Assembly: GCA_033002965.1 (NCBI GenBank)
Contig: JAURVB010014161.1
Location: forward strand, 28,296 to 92,295
DNA: 64,000 bases
Source: Piper betle
Lineage: Eukaryota > Streptophyta > Magnoliopsida > Piperales > Piperaceae
Direction: 5' to 3'
Position numbers and translations under genes: made by a program
The notes under the pieces: generated by a model
Databases searched by the model: none
Told to the model about the DNA's origin: nothing
The model's input: the letters and a program-made list of their open reading frames with translations, nothing else
Shown: positions 58,146 to 64,000 of the stretch, in pieces
Numbering within the stretch: the first letter of the stretch is position 1
Layout: each line of letters begins with the position of its first letter

Positions 58146-61100
58146 TCACATATTCCAGGATTGAATAGGGAAACTGCACTTGAACGAATTCACGCCACTG
58201 ATGTGAGTATATATGTCCGAAGAGTCCAACATCTGCTCTTCCTCCTTCACCCCTCCCTACCCAACAAGCAACACACAGGAATCACTAAGCTTGACAGCCA
58301 ATCTTCTCCCTTTTCCACTAAAATGGTAGATGAAAATTACAATGTGTGACATGTTTTTCTTTTAATTAATGTGCAACATATTTTTATGAAGTTAACAATT
58401 TGACATACATGATTCTAAAAATATTTACAATTAGGTATGGTGATCAACTGATAAGTAAAACCAAATTTCTATGGAATCACAACGTACCCAAAAAAGATGT
58501 TGAGTGAAAAGATTACCTCTTCCTCTTCTTCGTCCTCGTGGTGACTGCAACTACGCCTCGGGGCCTCGCCAAACTCATCGTTCTTAGCAAACCTTCCCCT
58601 CACTCGAGGCCTGCTGTCTGCTAGAGTTTTCCTGCAAGCATACTGGATTTCACCTGCTAATGTCAGTACTAAACCTTGAAATGCAACATGTAAATGATAA
58701 CATATGTGGCTAATAAGAGATATATGAAACAAAGGAGTTAGATAAGTAGGAAACCTTGATCTTCTTGCTAAAGTTCCTCTCGTTCCTCTTCTTCAAGTAC
58801 CTATGTATCTTCTCCTTCCTCTCTTCCACAGACAGACGCCCAACCTTGAAGGAGGACTCCTCAAGCGTGGACATGTCTGACGGCAGTCCCCTCCCCCTTC
58901 ACCATCTGTTGCTGACCCTCGTTCATAACCTTCCACCAATCAATCATCAAAATCCATCAAACAAGAGTCATACTCGTGTCGGTGATCATTGTATGCTTTT
59001 ATTAATTTCTTACAGTTAACTCTCCAGAGCCAAAAACAGAGTCGGGGCCGTACAAAGCAGAGCTCTCCCCTTGGGACTCCAAGTCTTGAGCATGCATGCA
59101 TGGGTCCGGTATCAGCCCGCCGGAGAAGATTGTCGGAGCGTCGGGGCAGAACGCTCCTGTGACGCCGTTCATGCCGCCGACGTACTGGTCGAGGAAGGAG
59201 CCGCCGGCGTCGCCTCGAACGTACGCCGGCTGCATGGGGGAGAGCTGGCACCCGCCGGCGTCATCGAAGAGGGAGGGCAGCGCAGGGGCGGGGTAGCCGC
59301 CGGCGAAGCAGCTGCCGGCTCTGATGTCGGGGAGGGGGATGTGGAGGTCGAACTGGTCGTGGAAGGCGGGGCAGGGGAGGAAGGCCGGAGCGGCGGGGTC
59401 TTGGTGGGCGGCGTCGAGGAGGGCGGAGAACGTGCCGGCGGCTTCGGAGGTCGGCGTGGTGGAGGCGGCGGCGGGGTCGGGGTAGGAGGGTGGGAAGGTG
59501 GGGAGGGAGAAGCAGGACAGGTCGTTGGTGTAGGAGGATTCGTCGTAGCAGCAGCCGGAGCAGGACGAGACCTCGCCGGAGTTGGGGAGTGGGTCGGAGA
59601 AGAGGGCGTTGTGGTCGCATATGTCGTATAAGTTGCCTCCGACACGGCTCGACGCCAGCCCCTCCTGCAACACAATCCATTAATATTCGCCATTAACAAA
59701 TACCAAAGCTTGAGCTCATGAACATCAAGAACAGAGTACTATTAATGTCGCATGCAAATTATATCTACCATGTTATGTTGGTAATTATGTGTTAGTTTGC
59801 TGCATTTGTTGGATTCTGTAATTATACCAATTTGAATCAATACCAAGAAGATGATCATTGATCACAACCATGTAAGAAGATGAGCAAAGACTTCTTTTTA
59901 TCTACTTGCGAAGTGCATGCTATGGTGGTCTTATCTCAATGCAGATGTAGACTTGTGGAATGGGAATGTAAGGCATGATTTTTGTAGCATTGTGTTCCAT
60001 TCCTATCTGATGCTTTTAGATGAAATGATGTGAGAAAGTGAGTCAAATATATTGAGGAATTATGATGGGATGTTCTTTGTAAGTTGATCAAATTTTCCAA
60101 AATCAAAGCATCTATAACATGAACCATTTGGCTCCTTGTGTGTGTTGAAATGGACTTTGATGTGCAATACCCAAAGAAGTAGTACTTGGGTTATTTCCTC
60201 TATATGACCAAGTGAAATGTAGATGAAAAATCTCAAAAGCAAATGAATAAAAACGACAGAATTAAAAGAGAAAACAGTAACCGGAAATGGACCGTGCAAC
60301 TGCGAAATATTCAGGATAACTCATATCAATAAAGATGGAGAGAGATTGAGAAAATGTGAAATGCCCGGACTTGTTTTCCCTTGAAAATGAAAGCGAATCC
60401 AGAGCCAAAAACGACAGACACTAGCAAGAAAGTTAACAATTTTATCACGCATTCAAAGCGGATGACTTTTTTACCCTCAAAATACATAACAAAACTAGAC
60501 TGGTGATGATATTATTAATTCGATAAAAAAAACCAGAAATAAAATAAGATTTTTAAAAATGAAATAATTTTATAATATTATAAAAGAATGTTTACACGTG
60601 CATGGCTGATAATAGAGCCCTCTAAAAATAGAAAATTGGACGCCAATTTCGGCAAGAGACCAAAAGTTTCATTGAAAAAGTCCGGCCTTTTCTCCAATTG
60701 ACCGGTCACCATTAGATTTGTTGCTTGACCTCGTTCTTATGATCTTATCAATACCAATTGTCGCAACAAACACACGAAAACATCTCCTCGCATTTTTCGA
60801 TCCAAATCTGCAGATCAGATCTGTGTAATGCATGCATGCAGGTACATGCAAGCTAGCGCTAGTCTGAACTAGCTAATCCAAATCTATTAGATCAGATCTG
60901 TTGAATGCATGCAAGCGTGCATGCATGCAAATGCAAGCTAGATTTCCTCTGTATATGATCTAGCTAGGTGGTAATGCAGATTGATTAGAAAAACCTTCAT
61001 TTCAAAAGTTCTTCTCAAAATGGTGCAAGAAAAGACACAAATTTGATAAGCAATGCATCTATGCAGCTAGATCAGAGCATAATACGTACTATAATCAATA

Positions 61101-61234
61101 ATGCATGGCATGCAAAACATGTACGTATGAGAAAAGGAGCGTAAAACAAATCATAAGACTTAGATCAAAGGGAAAGCGGTATTTACAATTTGGAGCTCGT
61201 CCTGAGAATGAGTATCATCCTGATCTAACATCAT
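58146..61234 (-). CDS. CCT-domain protein (CMF-type), copy 2
   Basis: Five exons on the minus strand: 61234-61187 (MMLDQDDTHSQDELQI), 59664-59014, 58929-58755, 58642-58517, 58244-58146 (TGA). Exon 2 is very GC-rich and encodes an acidic, Pro/Ala/Gly-rich activation-like region beginning EGLASSRVGGNLYDICDHN. Exon 3 ends RYLKKRNERNFSKKIK and exon 4 opens YACRKTLADSRPRVRGRFAK, together the CCT domain, followed by an acidic EDEEEEE tail. Exon 5 holds THISGVNSF as in copy 1. One extra base lies in the C4-T-C5 run at 58888-58897: upstream the frame reads VMNEGQQQMVKGEG, downstream LPSDMSTLEESSFKVG, and exon 3 is 175 nt where 174 fits. Without it the protein is 365 residues. Likely a nuclear transcriptional regulator. 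It is paralogous to the gene at 23.5-24.9 kb, on the same strand and 34 kb away. Confidence 0.88.
59665..61186 (-). other. intron 1 of CCT copy 2
   Basis: 1.5-kb intron after a 48-nt first coding exon. It contains a duplicated segment with CATGCA (RY-type) words at 60801-60941. Confidence 0.8.
60801..60941. repeat. tandem duplication with clustered CATGCA motifs
   Basis: Two copies 76 bases apart each read TCCAAATCT, then AGATCAGATCTG, then a run of GCATGCA words and 'CATGCAAGCTAG' or 'AATGCAAGCTAG'. At least five CATGCA/TGCATG words occur in 140 bases. CATGCA is the core of the RY element bound by plant B3-domain factors (ABI3/FUS3/LEC2). Confidence 0.65.
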
Positions 61235-61720
61235 GAACAATATAAACAGGTGAATCTGATCTGTACGTACGTATCCCACAACCTTCTCCTTCCTCTTCCT
61301 GATCTGCTTCAATTACACTTTCTCTTCAAAGGAGCAAAGAATAGCAAGCAGTGAAAAAACAGAGGCAGCTAGAAAACGTTGGGGGCGGAGCAGATCAGCA
61401 GTACCCACTTGGGAAGAAGCTAGATATGGATGCCCGCCGCAGGTAGTTTCTCACTTGCAACTTACCAGTTCCCCATTTATGAAGATCCCCCATCCTCTAC
61501 AACCGAAACAGCTAACCAAGTCTTGCACCCGGCTCTAGACAGCCCAGCTATACATTCCCTTCATCACCCCCACTGTAATGACGAGGTAGAACACGCACTG
61601 CAACAACCAAAACCAACCCACAACAGCAAGAACACGGAGAGGAAGAAATAGAAAGACAGAGAGGGATCGAGATGTGTAATTAGAGGGCATCCAATTTTGT
61701 ATATATATAGATATAAATAC
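61235..61720 (-). promoter_or_regulatory. 5' UTR and TATA box of CCT copy 2
   Basis: On the minus strand a TATTTATA/TATATATA stretch lies at about 61699-61717, about 465 bases before the ATG, and a pyrimidine-rich leader follows it. This would put transcription start near 61670. Placement is inferred from spacing only. Confidence 0.45.
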
Positions 61721-63398
61721 TCGAGGTGGACACGGTCGTGGCCGTGATCGACCGATAACCCCAATCAACTAATAACTTTAGTCCGAAATAGAACAGTCAC
61801 AGGGATAGGAAACATGATCGATTAGGTATTTATTATGAGTGCTAATTTTTTTATTATGCCCAATAATATTAATAAAAATGTGTAAGACCCAATCAACAAA
61901 TAATATATCAGAAGGCATTATATATTCTGAATTATAACTTCAAATCTTAAATAAATAATAATAATAAGTTTCATTACCTGTGCATTTCTTAATGATTATT
62001 TGGCCTTATTGAAATATTAATCAATTATGCATCATGCACAATCAAAGAAACCATCACAGAAAAATTAAGCTCTTTAAATTTTTTAATCTTCTTTTCTTTT
62101 CTCACTTCACTTAATTAACCAATATTTTCAAAGAGAAAAAATAAAATAATTACTTATTTTCGTATATAATTTTAATTAAATTAGCATTAGTTGCATGATT
62201 TTTAAAAAATGCTGATCTCTATCCCTCACTCCTCAAATATAGCCTACAATCCTTAATTAAACACAACCCAATCTCGATTAGTGCCTAGATTAACATAAAC
62301 CGTTAGCGATGAAACCGATCTTAAAACACGCGTGAGTTATCCTTCTCGGACCCGATTTACTCGGACTGGTGGAACTGACTAACTGTCCGTTGACGCCAAT
62401 CCCAGATCAACCACTTTTCCCATTCATAACTACTCTGTTGAAAATTTTGCTTATGATGTTAGCGAGCGTTCATGAAAAGAAATAAGTGAAAAAAGAGAGA
62501 TTAATTTCAATATACGCGATTTTTTTTAGTGATTATGATCTCAACAAGATAAGAGAAATTAGAGAGTTTAAATGGTGAGCATTTGGTTGATTCGGTTTTT
62601 CGAAACTAGATTAAGTTTTCTAACCAAATCAGCTATAGCAAAAAGGCTCAGTAATTGAAACTAATTTTTAGCTACAATCTAACAGAACCTATCTAAAAAC
62701 TTGTAATGGTTTATTAATCATGATTATGACACAAAAGGATTCGTAATAAGATATAATTTATTTAGTATATATTATTTTATTCTATGATGGAAGATGATTT
62801 TTTTCGAAATTAAGGTTAGTATGAGTATGTGAATGACTGTTAGTAATTTGTAAACACAAATTGTATTTTATGATTAGAGAAAATAATTAATAGTAACAAA
62901 ATTTAAAATCTATCTTTCCTGGCCAATAATAGGATGCCGAGTTTTTTTGTTGAGATTAATTTTGGGCCTACATCTACCCCCTTCTGTTAAAACATGATGG
63001 AATTTTTTTCTCCCAATATGTTTTAGTTTTTCTTTTATCGTGGTTGATTTTTGCCACACAATAACTTTATAGTTCTTTAATATTTATTTAATTATAATTA
63101 TAATTATAATTATAATTATTTATTATTAGGAAAGTTTGGATTATAATTCTACTTAAATTAGGAATTATAAAATAGTTTAATTCTAATCAAAATAAAAATA
63201 TTTAAAAATAAATTCTATTTAGTTATTAAAATTTTTACTTATTAAAATTAATTTTTTTGATATTTGTGTATAACTATATTTTTTGTTAAACATAAATAAA
63301 TATTCATTGTTTTTATTTAAAAATAATATCATAATAATTTTGAAATTAATTTTTATATTCTTAATATATATTATTAATTAATTTTAAACATATCTCAT
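61721..63398. other. intergenic, AT-rich
   Basis: No gene recognised. It contains a short ATAATT repeat (about 63091-63119, five units). Confidence 0.5.
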
Positions 63399-64000
63399 GT
63401 AACACCCCATATCCGGTTCACACTCGTGAACCAAACTGGCATGTTACAGACCCCGGTTAGGTCGGCTAACCCGAACCTAACTCGTGCGGATCCAATCTCG
63501 GTGTCTTAAGATGAAGATTCAACTTGCTATATGTATGTATGAATGCATAAAACCCTTACAGGATACTACATATATGACATGCAACTAATTTTCACACCAA
63601 CATAATTACAATCAAAATTAGTAAAAAATCTAAAACGAAAGGGGATAGAATTTCCCCTAAAAATGCCATTAGGGGCCACCCTGTCAAAATCATATATTCA
63701 AACATATATACGCATAGCAACACTAGCATTCACACAGACTTCTAATCTAATGTATTCATCATTCTCTGAAATGTCACCGGCAACCGAACCGTTCGCTAAT
63801 CTACTGGGTTCGGTTAAGCCGACCCGGATCTGCCCTCGATGTCTCAAGATGGAGATGCAAACATGAAATGCATGGATGGGATGCTTGGGTTCTAACGTAG
63901 TCCTACATGTATGCTATGACAGTACAAGCAAAGACAAGACAAAATAATAAAGGAGAAACCAAAAGAAAATATATACTATTTTATAAAAATACGGTAATAC
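63399..64000 (+). mobile_element. two adjoining members of the 2.8-kb family, running off the window
   Basis: 63399-63763 begins 'GTAACACCCC', has the subterminal hairpin GGTTCAC-actc-GTGAACC (about 63416-63433), and follows element A ('CTTAAGATGAAGAT', 'CCACCCTGTCAAAAT'). From about 63764 the sequence switches to the D-type 5' region ('AAATGTCACCGG', 'CGAACCGTTCGCTAATCTAC', 'GTCTCAAGATGGAGATGCAA') lacking its first 40 bases or so. The second member continues beyond 64000. Confidence 0.65.

Noticed and set aside
59071..59631. Plus-strand 186-codon Gly/Val-rich frame
   Set aside because: Antisense shadow of the GC-rich exon 2 of CCT copy 2, which has clear splice borders and a homologous paralogue on the minus strand.
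1..64000. CRISPR arrays, bacterial operons, tRNA or rRNA genes
   Set aside because: Introns, telo-box leaders and plant transposons show a plant nuclear genome; no regular short repeats with unique spacers, cloverleaf or rRNA sequence was recognised.

Overview
The window is nuclear DNA of a flowering plant. It has short coding exons split by GT-AG introns, AT-rich intergenic DNA, stacked transposons, and recognisable plant genes (a SUVR-type histone methyltransferase, two CCT-domain proteins, PRP19/MAC3, ribosomal protein eL37). The lineage cannot be fixed. The very GC-rich second exon of the CCT gene at 58-61 kb resembles the GC-rich gene class common in monocots, but that is only a hint.

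Layout. 0.2-2.7 kb: 5' part of a SUVR methyltransferase gene (minus strand, running off the left edge). 3.4-14.3 kb: an AT-rich array of about five diverged repeat copies that include duplicates of the SUVR upstream region and dead LINE reverse-transcriptase fragments. 14.6-19.6 kb: two copies of an unassigned non-coding transposon family, one inserted in the other. 19.6-23.5 kb: mostly empty, with a 182-bp MITE and two unassigned candidate exons. 23.5-24.9 kb: a CCT-domain gene (minus). 27.27-40.50 kb: one Ty1-copia element (minus) bounded by a perfect 5-bp target duplication, swollen by nested insertions. These are a 0.77-kb MULE-like element in its interior and three copies of the 2.8-kb family (G, C, D) in its right LTR; C and D lie in inverted orientation and form a 5.7-kb imperfect palindrome. 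41.3-42.5 kb: a strand-asymmetric C-rich/G-rich module around a four-copy 72-bp tandem repeat. 43.3-51.4 kb: a complete 18-exon PRP19/MAC3 gene (plus). 53.1-54.6 kb: an intron-bearing eL37 pseudogene (plus). 55.2-56.4 kb: an unrecognised small basic protein gene (minus). 58.1-61.2 kb: a second CCT-domain gene (minus), paralogous to the first. 63.4-64.0 kb: further members of the 2.8-kb family, running off the right edge.

The genes form no pathway unit. SUVR acts on chromatin, PRP19 in the spliceosome-associated NineTeen/MAC complex, and the CCT proteins are likely transcriptional regulators. Three conserved genes (SUVR, CCT2, PRP19) each carry exactly one single-base frame error inside a homopolymer, and a fourth gene may too. 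That pattern points to base-level sequence error at least as much as to gene death; the eL37 copy, with two in-frame stops and a lost splice donor, is a true pseudogene. The least explained material is the 2.8-kb family: short TAA-ACCC-like termini, subterminal hairpins at both ends, an 8-bp target duplication, and conserved exon-like blocks with splice-like borders, but no transposase seen.
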